DNA of 64,000 nt from Amycolatopsis sp. WQ 127309 (lineage in GTDB: Bacteria > Actinomycetota > Actinomycetes > Mycobacteriales > Pseudonocardiaceae), in assembly GCF_023023025.1 (NCBI RefSeq), contig NZ_CP095481.1, positions 6,833,001 through 6,897,000 on the forward strand, written 5' to 3'. A program made the translations under genes and the position numbers. Positions 45,560-54,893 of this stretch are shown here, one piece after another (position 1 is the first letter of the stretch; each line of letters starts with the position of its first letter). Under the pieces are notes generated by a model that had not been told where the DNA came from, did no database searches, and was given only the letters and a program-made list of their open reading frames with translations.

Positions 45560-46089
45560 CGCACGCTGTCCCGCTGACGATGGTGCCGCGTTTCCGCGGC
45601 TTCACGCAGACTCGTCAGGGCATCGTTCAGCCGGGAGACGGCCTCGGCGACCGGTATGCCGAGCAGCTTGGCGACCTCGGCCAAGGGCTGTCCGCCGAAG
45701 TGACTCCACCCGAGTACTTCGCGGCACGCGACGGGTACTGCGGCCATAGCTTGTGCATACGACACAGCCGGGTGCGCTGGCCCGGACCCACCATCGCGAG
45801 ACGGTGCGGATCGGATCTTGTCGAGCACGTACCGACGAGCCGTGGCCATCAGCAAGGAGCACGCGTCATCGCGGTCGGGATCAAAGCGCGACGCTACTCG
45901 CCATGTCTGCCTGTACACCTCAAGGGTGACGTCGTCGGCCTGACGCACGTCGGGCAGGACGCTGCGGATCAGCCCGTACACGGCCGGTGCGGTGCGGTCG
46001 TACAGACCAGCGAACGCGGTGGCGTCACCACGGCCCGCTCGCTGCAGCAGCAGTTGGCAAAGCTCCGAGTCTTCGCTGTCGATCTGCAC
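45556..46089 (-). CDS. ECF-type RNA polymerase sigma factor
   Basis: A 177-residue sigma-70 family protein. Region 2 covers GDATAFAGLYDRTAPAVYGL to VLPDVRQADDVTLEVYRQTW, with region 2.4 residues after it. Region 4 (VPVACREVLGWSHFGGQPLAEVAKLLGI, cited by ends) is a helix-turn-helix for the -35 element. It has the ECF layout without region 3. The gene after it overlaps by 4 bases and may modulate it. Targets unknown. Confidence 0.85.
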   Translation of the reverse strand: MQIDSEDSELCQLLLQRAGRGDATAFAGLYDRTAPAVYGLIRSVLPDVRQADDVTLEVYRQTWRVASRFDPDRDDACSLLMATARRYVLDKIRSAPSRDGGSGPAHPAVSYAQAMAAVPVACREVLGWSHFGGQPLAEVAKLLGIPVAEAVSRLNDALTSLREAAETRHHRQRDSVR

Positions 46090-46316
46090 GGCCTCTCCCG
46101 GAATCGACTTACAGAAGTCGCACCACCGGGGACTCGGGCAGCCTCATGTGATCTTGCGAGTACCCCGGCCGGCGGTCGGCAAACAACGCACAGGCCTGGC
46201 GGCTACCGCACCTGCTGGATACCTGCGACGTGACCGCGATCAGGTATGTGGCGACCTCCCGGCCCGAGCCGGGGTCGGTCCTGAGGGGAGACGACGGTGG
46301 GGTGTCGCCGGCCGGG

Positions 46317-47117
46317 CTACCGGCTGGTGACCCGGCGGTACCGGTTGACCGACAGCGCCATGAACAGCGCGATGAGTCCGGCGGCCCAGAGCGCGGTGTA
46401 GAGCGCCGCGTGCTGGGCCGGCCAGGCGTGCGGCTGCGGGAGCGCGGCCGGGGTGGGGTTGGCGAACAGGGACCGGGTCGCGTTGGCCAGGGAGGTGATC
46501 GGGTTCCACTCCGCGATCGTCGCCAGCGGTTCGGGCATGGCGGCCACCGAGACGAAGCCGGAGGAGATGAACGTCGCGGGGAACAGCCAGATGAGGCCGA
46601 GGCTCTGCGCGACCTCGACGCTGCGGGAGACCAGGCCGATGAACGCGCCGACCCAGGACATCGCGAAGGCGAACAGCAGGATCAGCAGGTAGGCCAGGAC
46701 GGCGTCGAGGATGCTGCCGCGGATACGCCAGCCGATCGCGAGTCCGCACAGGCTGGTAACGAACAGGCTGACGACGCTGGTGGTCAGGTCGGAGGTGGTC
46801 CGGCCGAGCATCACCGCAACGCGGGACATCGGCAGGGAGCGGAACCGGTCGACGATGCCCTTCTGCAGGTCGTTGGCGAGGCCGATGGTGGTGAACGAGG
46901 CGTTGAACGTGACGGTCTGGGCGAAGATGCCGCCCATGATGAACTCGCGGTAGGTGTCGCCGCCCAGGCTGCCGCCGAAGACGTAGCCCAGCAGCAGCAC
47001 GAACATGATCGGCTGCAGGATGCTGGCGAAGATCGAGCCGGGTGTGCGCCGGATGGTGAGCAGGTTGCGCCAGGCGAGGGAGCCGCTGTCGCGGGCGACC
47101 CGGGTCAGGGTGGTCAC
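46317..47117 (-). CDS. ABC-2 type drug-export permease (DrrB-like)
   Basis: A 266-residue membrane protein with about six transmembrane helices (for example ASILQPIMFVLLLGYVFGG and LIWLFPATFISSGFVS) and the ABC-2 signature between them. It matches daunorubicin-resistance DrrB permeases, which export natural products with a DrrA ATPase. GTG 47117 overlaps the DrrA stop (GTGA). Its ATPase partner carries an internal stop. Confidence 0.9.
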   Translation of the reverse strand: MTTLTRVARDSGSLAWRNLLTIRRTPGSIFASILQPIMFVLLLGYVFGGSLGGDTYREFIMGGIFAQTVTFNASFTTIGLANDLQKGIVDRFRSLPMSRVAVMLGRTTSDLTTSVVSLFVTSLCGLAIGWRIRGSILDAVLAYLLILLFAFAMSWVGAFIGLVSRSVEVAQSLGLIWLFPATFISSGFVSVAAMPEPLATIAEWNPITSLANATRSLFANPTPAALPQPHAWPAQHAALYTALWAAGLIALFMALSVNRYRRVTSR

Positions 47118-48148
47118 GCGCCCACCTCTTCCCGGTCGAGGTCGCCCGAGTGCGTCGGCCAGTCGACCACCGAGGGCATGACGGCGGTGTCGTCGTCGGC
47201 CGCGCGGCGCGTCAGGGCCAGGAAGACGTCGTCGAGCGTGGCGCGCCGAAGCCCGAGGTCGAGGACCTGGATCCCGTCGGCGGTGAGCCGGGACGCCGCG
47301 GCGGCGAGGGCGTGCTGGCCGTTCTGCCCGGCGCCGACGGCGACTTCGACGCGGCGGGCGCGCCGATCCAGCTTCGGCGGAGCGCCGCCGATCGCCGCCA
47401 GGACCCGGTGGGCCGCGGCGAGGTCCCCGGCGTTGGCGGTGACCAGCTCGATCCGTTCCCCGCCGGTGGCGCTCTTGAGCTCGTCGCTGGTGCCTTAGGC
47501 GACGACCCGGCCCTCGGCGATGACCGCGATCCGGTCGGCCAGCTGGTCGGCTTCCTCGAGGTACTGCGTGGTGAGCAGGACGGTGGTGCCCTCGCGGACG
47601 AGCTTGCCCACGATGTCCCACGTGTCGAGGCGGCTTTGCGGGTCCAGTCCGGTCGTGGGTTCGTCGATCACGACGACCGGGGGAGCGGCGACGAGCGCGC
47701 CGGCCAGATCCAGCCGTCGCCGCATCCCGCCGGAGTACGTCCCGGCCAGGCGGTCGGCGGCATCGTCGAGGTGGAAGCGGCTCAGCAGCTCGCGCGCGGT
47801 CGAGGCAGCCTTGCGGCGGCGCATGCCGTAGAGCTTCGCGACGAGGTAGAGGTTCTCGAAGCCGGTGAGCTTGTCGTCGACGGCGGCGTACTGCCCGGAG
47901 ACGCCAATCGAGCGCCGGACCCGGTCCGGGTCGCGGGCGACGTCGGCTCCGGCGACCAGGGCCCGGCCGCTGTCGGGGGCCAGCAGGGTGGTGATGATCC
48001 GGACGGTGGTGGTCTTCCCGGCGCCGTTGGGGCCGAGCAGGCCGAACACCGCGCCGGCGGGCATGTCGAGGTCGATGCCGTCGAGGGCGGTCTTGGGGCC
48101 GAAAGACTTCCGGAGTCCTTCGAGCCGGATCGCGGGTTGCGCGGTCAT
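47114..48148 (-). pseudogene. DrrA-like ABC ATPase interrupted by an in-frame stop
   Basis: A 345-codon gene with Walker [13 protein letters not shown], signature [10 protein letters not shown] and Walker [13 protein letters not shown]. Codon 218 is TAA (47495-47497): the text reads AEGRVVA, stop, GTSDELKSATGGERIEL, and the expected residue is Glu (GAA), so one base change explains it. The rest of the frame (126 codons) is intact and ends in overlap with DrrB. A 217-residue product would keep the whole nucleotide-binding domain but lose the C-terminal regulatory domain. Export may fail, or be kept by read-through. Confidence 0.88.
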
Positions 48149-48357
48149 CGGGAGTTCTCCTCGCGCAGCAGGCTTTGCGGGGTGATGTCGGTCCAGTTCC
48201 GTTCGACGAAGTCGAGGCACGCCTGGCGGGTGTCGGGCCCGAAGGCGGTGGTCCAGCCGTCCGGGATGGCGGCGAAGGCCGGCCACAGGGAGTGCTGGTT
48301 CTCGTGGTTGGTCAGCACCAGGTACTGCGCGTCGTCGGATTCGAAGGGGTTGGTCAT
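48145..48357 (-). CDS. MbtH-like NRPS accessory protein
   Basis: A 70-residue protein with the complete MbtH pattern: [19 protein letters not shown] (three invariant Trp in the family, the third in ERNWTDITP). MbtH proteins bind and activate adenylation domains of NRPSs. It overlaps the DrrA start (ATGA) and sits 2 bases after the truncated NRPS gene, so its original partner is probably that NRPS or a lost larger enzyme. Confidence 0.95.
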   Translation of the reverse strand: MTNPFESDDAQYLVLTNHENQHSLWPAFAAIPDGWTTAFGPDTRQACLDFVERNWTDITPQSLLREENSR

Positions 48358-48359
48358 GA

Positions 48360-49523
48360 TCAGTTCCCTGTCTTGGCTCGTGGCTGGTCGGGGCGGGGCT
48401 GCCGGCCGGCGAGGCGTTCGGCGAGGACCGGGCCGATCCGGGCCAGCGCGTCCGGCTGGGTGAGCTGGACGTGGGTGACGTCGACGTCGTGGTTCTCGAC
48501 GTCGCCACTGAGGTAGGGCATCCAGTCGGCCAGCACCGGGCCGTGCGGGTCGCGGTCGGCGGTGGCCGTGAAGAACAGCACGTCCGCGGCGATCGTGTGG
48601 GGCACGAAGTCGCCCATCAGCTGGGCTTGGCTGACGAACGCGCCGATCATGCCGCCGAGGGCCGCTTCGGTCAGGCTGCCCATCGGGTTGCCGATCTCGC
48701 GGTAGTGCGCCAGCACGCTCGTCCGGTCGAGCGTCACGTCCGCCGGCACGGGGAAGCCCTGGTTGTGCAGGAGCGCGGCGAACATCTTCGCCTCGCTCGC
48801 CACCTCCAGGCCGTCGACCGGGGCCTGCGGGTAGGCGTCCAGCACGGTCAGCAGCCCGATCTCCTCGCCCGCGGCCTCCAGCTGCGCGACGACTTCGTGG
48901 GCGAGGTTGCCGCCGAAGGACCAGCCCAGCAGGTAGTACGGGCCGTGCGGCTGAACCGAGCGGATGTGCTCGACGTACCCGGCGGCGATCTCGGCGATGC
49001 TCGCCGGGGTGTAGTCCGGGTCGGTGAGCTTGCGCGACTGCAGCCCGTAGAGCGGCTGGTCCGGCGACAGGTGCTTGAGCAGCCCGGAGTAGCTCCAGGA
49101 CAGCCCGCTGGCCGGGTGGACGCAGAACAGCGGCGGCCGGCTGCCGGTGGTGCGCAGCGGCAGCAGCACGTCGAGATCGCTGCCTTCGGCCCCGGAATCC
49201 AGCTTGGCCGCCAGGCCTGCCACGGTCGGGTGCTCGAACAGCCGCCGGATCGGCAGGTCGACGCCGAACGCCGCGCGGATCCGGGTGATCAGACCGCTGG
49301 CCAGCAGGGAGTGCCCGCCGAGCTCGAAGAAGCTGTCGTCGATGCCTACGCGCGGAAGTCCGAGCGTCTCGGCGAAGAGCTTGCAGAGCAGGTCCTCGCG
49401 AGGCGACCGCGGGCCGCGCGATCCCGTGGCGGCGTCCGGCGGCGCGGGCAGGGCACGCTGGTCCAGCTTTCCGTTCGGGGTGAGCGGGAGCCCGTCGAGC
49501 GTGACGAACGCCGAGGGCACCAT
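48360..49523 (-). pseudogene. Truncated NRPS: adenylation-domain tail, carrier and thioesterase
   Basis: 387 codons from ATG 49523. The text opens in the middle of an adenylation domain ([20 protein letters not shown] is the A10 region with its Lys). A carrier domain follows ([18 protein letters not shown], pantetheine Ser), then a type I thioesterase ([12 protein letters not shown] nucleophile Ser; catalytic His in [13 protein letters not shown]). Upstream there is a TAG nine bases before the ATG and no ribosome site, and no condensation or adenylation core exists. The remaining product could not select or activate an amino acid. Confidence 0.85.
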
Positions 49524-49701
49524 GTCTTTGCGCTACTTGTTCCAGACTTGGCGGCCGGGGTCGCGGCCTTGCGGTTTTGCGGCCGGATTTGCGTTTCGGC
49601 GCGCTGAAAGCAGGTCTCCGCGAAAGACGCCTGGCGCCCCGGTCCGTCCGCGATGTGGGAACGCCCGGCCCGGGCGCAGGAGCGGGCTTAGGCTGCGAGA
49701 C

Positions 49702-49929
49702 GTGACGACGCTCGAGGAATCCGGGGCGGCTACCGCGCTGCCGCTGATCGACATCTTGCGCTTGCGCGGGCCCGCCGCGGACCGCGCGGAGTTCCTGGGC
49801 GAGCTGCGGCGGGCCGCGCACGACGCCGGCTTCTTCTGCGTAGACCGCCACAACATCCTGAACGAGCTGGACCGCGACGACGTTCTCCGCGTCTTCGCCG
49901 AGTTCGCCGCCGAGCACGTCCGCGGCTGA
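49702..49929 (+). pseudogene. N-terminal fragment of an isopenicillin-N-synthase-type oxygenase
   Basis: 75 codons from GTG 49702. LPLIDILRLRGPAADRAEFL and ELRRAAHDAGFFCVD match the N-terminal DIOX_N region of IPNS-like Fe/2-oxoglutarate oxygenases. The iron-binding HxD…H core is absent, and the last ~25 residues (NELDRDDVLRVFAEFAAEHV) look like the end of a different protein. Probably a deletion fusion; function unlikely. Confidence 0.6.
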
Positions 49930-49963
49930 ACCCCGATCACCCGCACGGTCCCCGAGGAGAACG

Positions 49964-51520
49964 ATGAGACGCCTTGTTTCGATCCCTGCTGCGCTGCTGG
50001 CGGCGGCCCTGCTCGCCACGGCGTGCGGCACGGGCGGCACCGAGGAGCCTGCGGCAGGAGCCGGCACGTCCGCCCAGGACGCCACGCCGTCGGACGACCA
50101 GCTGAACCCGGACGCGACGGTCAACGTCCGGCTGGTGCTGGAACCTTCCGGCCTGAACATCTTCTCGACGTCCGGTGCCGCGCTCGACCAGATCCTGCTC
50201 GACAACGTCTACCAGGGCTTGGTCTCGGTCGACGTCGACGCGAAGGACAAGATCGTCCCGCAGCTGGCGACCTCGTGGGAGCAGGCGCCCGACGGCCTGA
50301 GCTACACCTTCCACCTCACCTCCGGCGCGAAGTTTCACGACGGCACGCCGCTGACGTCCGCCGACGTCGTGTGGTCGCTGCAGCAGCAGATCGCGCCGGG
50401 TTCGAAAGCCGTCTACGGCGCGGACTTCGCCTCGATCGCCGACGTCACCGCGCCCGACCCGGCGACCGTCCGGATCGGACTGAAGGCCCGCGACACCTTC
50501 CTGCTGTGGAACCTGACGCAGCGCGGCGGCATCGTGTTCAAGAAGGGCACCGACTTCGCTGCTTTGGACGGTGCGGAGAACGGGTCCGGCCCGTTCAAGC
50601 TCGCCCAGTGGAACCGGGGCGCCTCGATCACGGTCCAGCGCGACGACGCCTACTGGGGCGCGAAGCCGAAGGTGGCCAAGGTGGTGTTCCAGTACATCAC
50701 CGAGACCAACGCGGCCAACAACGCCGAGCAGACCGGGCAGACCGACGTCGAGACGGCCGCGGACCCGACTCTGTTGCAGCCGTTCACCTCGGCCGGCGCC
50801 GGGTTCTCGGTGCTCAAGGGCACCACGACCGACAAGTACACCCTGGCCTTCAACGGCACCAAGGCGCCGTTCACCGACCCGAACGTCCGTCACGCCCTGC
50901 GCCAGGCGATCAACAAGCAGGACATCGTCAAGGCCGTCGGCGCCGGCACGGTGATCGGCAGCTCCGTCCCGCCGCAGGACCCGTGGTACGAGGACCTGAC
51001 CTCGATCGACGCCTACAACCCGGAGAACGCGAAGAAGCTGCTCGCGCAGGCCGGGTTCGCGAGCGGCCTGTCGCTGACCCTAGACGTGCCGTCGATCTAT
51101 CCGACGTCGATCACCGACGTCCTGGTGTCGAACCTCAAGCAGGTCGGCGTCACGCTCACGGTGAAGCAGGTCGAGTTCCCGGCTTGGCTGTCGCAGGTGT
51201 TCAAGAACCACGACTTCCAGCTCAGCCTGGTCGACCACGCCGAGGCCCGCGACGTCGCCAACTACACGAAGCCTGCCTACTACTTCGGGTACGACAGCAA
51301 GCAGGTCCAGCAGTGGTACACGCAGGCGCGGACCGCGTCGAGCGACGCCGAGCGTGACACGCTGCTGAAGCAGGTCGCCAAGCAGATCTCCACGGACGCC
51401 GCGAGCGACTGGCTGTTCCTGTCCGAGGCGCACACGGTGGTGCGCAAGGGTGTTTACGGCGTGCCGAAGGCGGAGACGAGCAACCGGTTCTCGCTGGCGA
51501 AGCTCGCGGTCGGCAAGTGA
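49964..51520 (+). CDS. ABC importer substrate-binding lipoprotein (family 5)
   Basis: A 518-residue solute-binding protein of the DppA/OppA family. Signal peptide with lipobox LLATAC at the N-terminus, then DQILLDNVYQGLVSVD and LTSADVVWSLQQQ, typical of family 5. It is the first gene of the importer operon, ATG 49964 behind GAGGAGAACG. Five bases separate it from the permease. The ligand could be a short peptide or another small organic molecule. Confidence 0.92.
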   Translation: MRRLVSIPAALLAAALLATACGTGGTEEPAAGAGTSAQDATPSDDQLNPDATVNVRLVLEPSGLNIFSTSGAALDQILLDNVYQGLVSVDVDAKDKIVPQLATSWEQAPDGLSYTFHLTSGAKFHDGTPLTSADVVWSLQQQIAPGSKAVYGADFASIADVTAPDPATVRIGLKARDTFLLWNLTQRGGIVFKKGTDFAALDGAENGSGPFKLAQWNRGASITVQRDDAYWGAKPKVAKVVFQYITETNAANNAEQTGQTDVETAADPTLLQPFTSAGAGFSVLKGTTTDKYTLAFNGTKAPFTDPNVRHALRQAINKQDIVKAVGAGTVIGSSVPPQDPWYEDLTSIDAYNPENAKKLLAQAGFASGLSLTLDVPSIYPTSITDVLVSNLKQVGVTLTVKQVEFPAWLSQVFKNHDFQLSLVDHAEARDVANYTKPAYYFGYDSKQVQQWYTQARTASSDAERDTLLKQVAKQISTDAASDWLFLSEAHTVVRKGVYGVPKAETSNRFSLAKLAVGK

Positions 51521-51521
51521 G

Positions 51522-52472
51522 ATGACGCTGTTCCTGCTGCGCCGGACCGGGCTGCTGGTGGTCGCGCTCGCGATCGCCAGCGTGCTCGTTTTCGTGCTGC
51601 TGCGGTTGCTGCCCGGCGACGTCGCGGCGACCATCGGCGGCCTGCGCGCGAGCCCCGAGCAGCTCGCGTCGATCCGCGCGGGGCTCGGGCTCGACCGCCC
51701 GCTCCCGGCGCAGTACGGCTCGTGGGTGGCCGGCGTGCTGCACGGCGACTTCGGCCGGTCCCAGCTCAACGGGACGTCGGTCGCGGCGGAGCTGGGCCGC
51801 AAGCTCCAGGTGACCGCGCCGCTCGTGGCCGGGGCGGTGGTCGTGGCGCTGGTCGTCGCGGTGCCGTTCGGCGCCTGGGCCGCGGTCCGCCGCCGTGGTG
51901 CGGTCGGGACCGGGATCAGCGCGCTGTCGCAGGTCGGCATCGCCGTGCCGACGCTGTGGCTGGGCCTGGTGCTGGTCCTGGTGTTCTCGGTCGAGCTCGG
52001 CTGGCTGCCCGCGCAGGGTTTCCCGGTCGACGGCTGGGCGCGGCCCGGCCAGGCGTTGCAGAGCCTGGTGCTGCCGTGGATCGCGCTCGGCCTCGCCGAA
52101 GGCGCGGTGCTGCTGCGGTTCGTGCGGTCCGCGGTGCTCGGCGTGCTGCACGCCGACTACGTCCGGGCGGCACGAGCCAAGGGGCTCACCCGGACGCAAG
52201 CGTTGTTGCGGCACGGTTTCCGCAACGCCGCGCTCCCCGTCGTCTCGATCCTGGGCGTGCAGCTGGCGACGCTCGTCGTCGGCGCGGTGGTCATCGAGCG
52301 CGTCTTCACCCTGCCCGGTGTCGGCAGCATGCTGGTCGGCGACGTCGGCAACCGCGACCTGGTGAAGGTGCAGGGCGAGGTGTTCCTCGTCGTCGCCGCC
52401 GTGCTGGTGATCGGGTTCGCGGTCGACGTCGTCCACCGGCTGATCGACCCCCGCCTGCGAGAGCCCCGGTGA
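51522..52472 (+). CDS. ABC importer permease 1 (DppB-like)
   Basis: A 316-residue membrane protein with about six helices. The start MTLFLLRRTGLLVVALAIAS is typical of DppB-type permeases. The EAA-like coupling loop is DYVRAARAKGLTRTQALLRH, followed by NAALPVVSILG. ATG 51522 follows the binding-protein stop by one base, and the 3' end overlaps the next gene by 4 bases. Confidence 0.93.
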   Translation: MTLFLLRRTGLLVVALAIASVLVFVLLRLLPGDVAATIGGLRASPEQLASIRAGLGLDRPLPAQYGSWVAGVLHGDFGRSQLNGTSVAAELGRKLQVTAPLVAGAVVVALVVAVPFGAWAAVRRRGAVGTGISALSQVGIAVPTLWLGLVLVLVFSVELGWLPAQGFPVDGWARPGQALQSLVLPWIALGLAEGAVLLRFVRSAVLGVLHADYVRAARAKGLTRTQALLRHGFRNAALPVVSILGVQLATLVVGAVVIERVFTLPGVGSMLVGDVGNRDLVKVQGEVFLVVAAVLVIGFAVDVVHRLIDPRLREPR

Positions 52473-53320
52473 ACCGGCGCCGGAAGGCGGCCGCGCGGTA
52501 CCTGCTCCGGCGCCCGGGCGGGCTCTTCGGGGTGGTCGTGGTGGCGCTCCTGGTCGTCGCCGGCCTGCTGTCGCTGTGGTGGACGCCGTTCGACCCGCAG
52601 GCCACGAACCCGGGTGCGGCGTGGTTGCTGCCGCTGCAGGGCGGGCACCTGCTCGGCACCGATCGCATCGGGCACGACCAGCTCAGCCAGCTGCTCGCCG
52701 GCGCCCGGGAAACGCTGGTCGCGGCCGTCGCGTCCGCTGGTGTCGCGACCGTCGTCGGGCTGCTGCTGGCCCTGCTCGCCGTGCTCACCCCACGCTGGGT
52801 CGGGGCCGGGGTGGTCCAGCTGATAGACCTGCTGGTCGCGTTCCCGACCCTGCTGCTCGCGATGGTGCTCGCCGCGGTCTACGGCAGCTCGCTGGCCACG
52901 GTCGTCGCCGCGATCGGCGTCGGCTTCGGGGTCGCCGTCGCCCGGGTGGCGCGGGCCGAGCTGAGCGCGGCCTTGGGCAGCGACTACGTTCTGGCCGCGC
53001 GGGCCGGGGGCGCGCGGACCGGCCGGATCGTCCGGCGGCACCTGCTGCCCACGATCGCCCCGACCCTGATCGTCCAGCTGTCGCTGGTGATGGCCCTGGC
53101 CGTGCTGGCCGAAGCGGCGCTGACCTACCTCGGGTACGGCAGTTCGCCGTCGTCGCCGTCCTGGGGCGGCATGCTCCACGAACAGCAGGCCTACATCGCC
53201 GCGCGGCCGCTGCTGGTGATCTGGCCCGGCCTGGCGGTGGCGCTGACCGTGCTCGGCTTCAACCTCCTCGGCGACGCCCTGCGCGACGTCACCGACCCGC
53301 GGCTGGTGACGACCCGATGA
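52469..53320 (+). CDS. ABC importer permease 2 (DppC-like)
   Basis: A 283-residue membrane protein with the DppC order: N-terminal helix, HLLGTDRIGHDQLSQLLAGA, helices, coupling loop DYVLAARAGGARTGRIVRRH and C-terminal LNFLGDALRD-type ending (here FNLLGDALRDVTDPR). GTG 52469 overlaps the previous TGA. Forms a heterodimeric channel with permease 1. Confidence 0.93.
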   Translation: MNRRRKAAARYLLRRPGGLFGVVVVALLVVAGLLSLWWTPFDPQATNPGAAWLLPLQGGHLLGTDRIGHDQLSQLLAGARETLVAAVASAGVATVVGLLLALLAVLTPRWVGAGVVQLIDLLVAFPTLLLAMVLAAVYGSSLATVVAAIGVGFGVAVARVARAELSAALGSDYVLAARAGGARTGRIVRRHLLPTIAPTLIVQLSLVMALAVLAEAALTYLGYGSSPSSPSWGGMLHEQQAYIAARPLLVIWPGLAVALTVLGFNLLGDALRDVTDPRLVTTR

Positions 53321-54114
53321 GCCTGCTGGAGGTCGAGGACCTGACTGTGCTGCTCGGAGACCGGCCGCTGGTCGACGACGTCTCTTTCACCGTGGGCGCG
53401 GGGGAGCGGGTCGGCCTGATCGGCGCGTCCGGCTCCGGCAAGTCGCTCACCGCGCTGGCCGTGCTCGGCCTGCTGCCCGAGGAGATGACGGTGCGGGGCA
53501 GCGTCCGGCTGGACGGCGCCGAACTGCTCGGCCGGTCCGATCGGGCGCTGTCGGCGATCCGTGGCAAACGCGTCGCCACGATCTTCCAGGACCCGCGCAC
53601 CGCGCTGAACCCGTTGATGCGCGTCGGAAAGCAGATCGCCGAACCGCTGCGCGCGCACCGCGGCCTGTCCCGCAAAGCCGCCGCGGCCGAAGCCGTCGCG
53701 CTGGCGTCGAAGGTGGGCCTGCCCGATCCCGGGCACGCGGTCAGGGCGTTCCCGCACCAGCTGTCCGGCGGGCAGCGCCAGCGGATCGGCATCGCGATCG
53801 CGCTCGCGTGCCGCCCGGCGCTGCTGCTCGCGGACGAGCCGACCACCGCCCTCGACGTCACCGTGCAGGCCGAGATCCTCCAGCTCCTGCATGCGCTCGT
53901 GGCCGAAGAGGGCACCGCGCTGCTGTTCATCACGCACGACCTCGCGGTGCTCGCCCAGGTCGTGCGGCGCGTGCTCGTGCTCGGCGACGGGCGCCTGCTC
54001 GAAGACGGCGTCCTGGCGGACGTGCTGCGCACGCCCCGGCACCCGGAGACCCGGCAGCTGCTGGAGATCGCGCGGGCGGGCGCGTTCCGCCGTCGCACGG
54101 AGGTGACCCCGTGA
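53317..54114 (+). CDS. ABC importer ATPase 1 (DppD-like)
   Basis: A 265-residue ATPase: Walker A GASGSGKSLT, Q-loop FQDPRTALNP, signature QLSGGQRQRI, Walker B LLLADEPTTALD, switch His in FITHDL. ATG 53317 overlaps the permease stop (ATGA). Partner of ATPase 2 downstream. Confidence 0.94.
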   Translation: MSLLEVEDLTVLLGDRPLVDDVSFTVGAGERVGLIGASGSGKSLTALAVLGLLPEEMTVRGSVRLDGAELLGRSDRALSAIRGKRVATIFQDPRTALNPLMRVGKQIAEPLRAHRGLSRKAAAAEAVALASKVGLPDPGHAVRAFPHQLSGGQRQRIGIAIALACRPALLLADEPTTALDVTVQAEILQLLHALVAEEGTALLFITHDLAVLAQVVRRVLVLGDGRLLEDGVLADVLRTPRHPETRQLLEIARAGAFRRRTEVTP

Positions 54115-54893
54115 CGCTGCTGGAAGCCACCGGCCTGCACCGCTCCTACCGGCTACCCCGCCGGTCCCTGTTCGAGGCCGCGCCGCCGCGGCACGCCGTC
54201 CAGGACGTGAGCCTGTCACTGCACGACGGTGGCCGGCTCGGGATCGTCGGCGAGTCGGGTTCGGGCAAGTCGACCCTGCTGCGTCTCCTGCTCGCCCTCG
54301 AACGGCCGGACGCCGGCACCGTCCACTATGGAGGGCGCCTGGTCACCGGCCGCGACCTCACCTGGTTCCGGCGCGACGTCCAGGTCGTCCTGCAGGACCC
54401 CTACAGCTCGCTGAACCCGCGCACCCTGGTCCGCGACATCGTCGCCGAACCCCTCGAATGCCTGCGCGTGCCAGGCGACCACGATGGGCGTGTCGAGGAG
54501 ATCCTCGTCGCCGTGGGCCTCGAACCGGACGCGGCCCGGCGCTACCCGCACGAGTTCTCCGGCGGCCAGCGGCAGCGGATCGCACTCGCCCGGGCCCTCG
54601 CACCGCGGCCGAAGGTGCTCGTCGGCGACGAGCCGTTCTCCGCGCTCGACGCCTCGGTGCGTGCCCAGATCATCGACCTCGTCGCCGGCTTGACCACGGC
54701 GTTCGGGCTGTCGCTGGTGCTCGTCTCGCACGACATCGGCGTGGTCCAGCAGCTGTGCGACCGGCTGTTGGTGCTCAAGGACGGCGTCGTCGTCGAAGCC
54801 GGCGCCACCACCGACGTCCTCACCGCGCCCAGCCACCCGTACACCCGGGCCCTGCTGGACGCGGTGCCCCAGCTGCCGGAGGAGGTCGGATGA
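54111..54893 (+). CDS. ABC importer ATPase 2 (DppF-like)
   Basis: A 260-residue ATPase: Walker A GESGSGKSTLL, Q-loop LQDPYSSLNPR, signature EFSGGQRQRI, Walker B VLVGDEPFSALD, switch His in VSHDIG. It keeps the DppF-type C-terminal LTAPSHPYTRALLDAVP. GTG 54111 overlaps the previous stop. Its last bases overlap the first monooxygenase ATG, so transport and oxidation are translationally linked. Confidence 0.94.
   Translation: MTLLEATGLHRSYRLPRRSLFEAAPPRHAVQDVSLSLHDGGRLGIVGESGSGKSTLLRLLLALERPDAGTVHYGGRLVTGRDLTWFRRDVQVVLQDPYSSLNPRTLVRDIVAEPLECLRVPGDHDGRVEEILVAVGLEPDAARRYPHEFSGGQRQRIALARALAPRPKVLVGDEPFSALDASVRAQIIDLVAGLTTAFGLSLVLVSHDIGVVQQLCDRLLVLKDGVVVEAGATTDVLTAPSHPYTRALLDAVPQLPEEVG

Noticed and set aside
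46230..47498. Long plus-strand frame opposite DrrB
   Set aside because: Low-complexity Gly/Arg/Asp text, antisense to a clear ABC permease.
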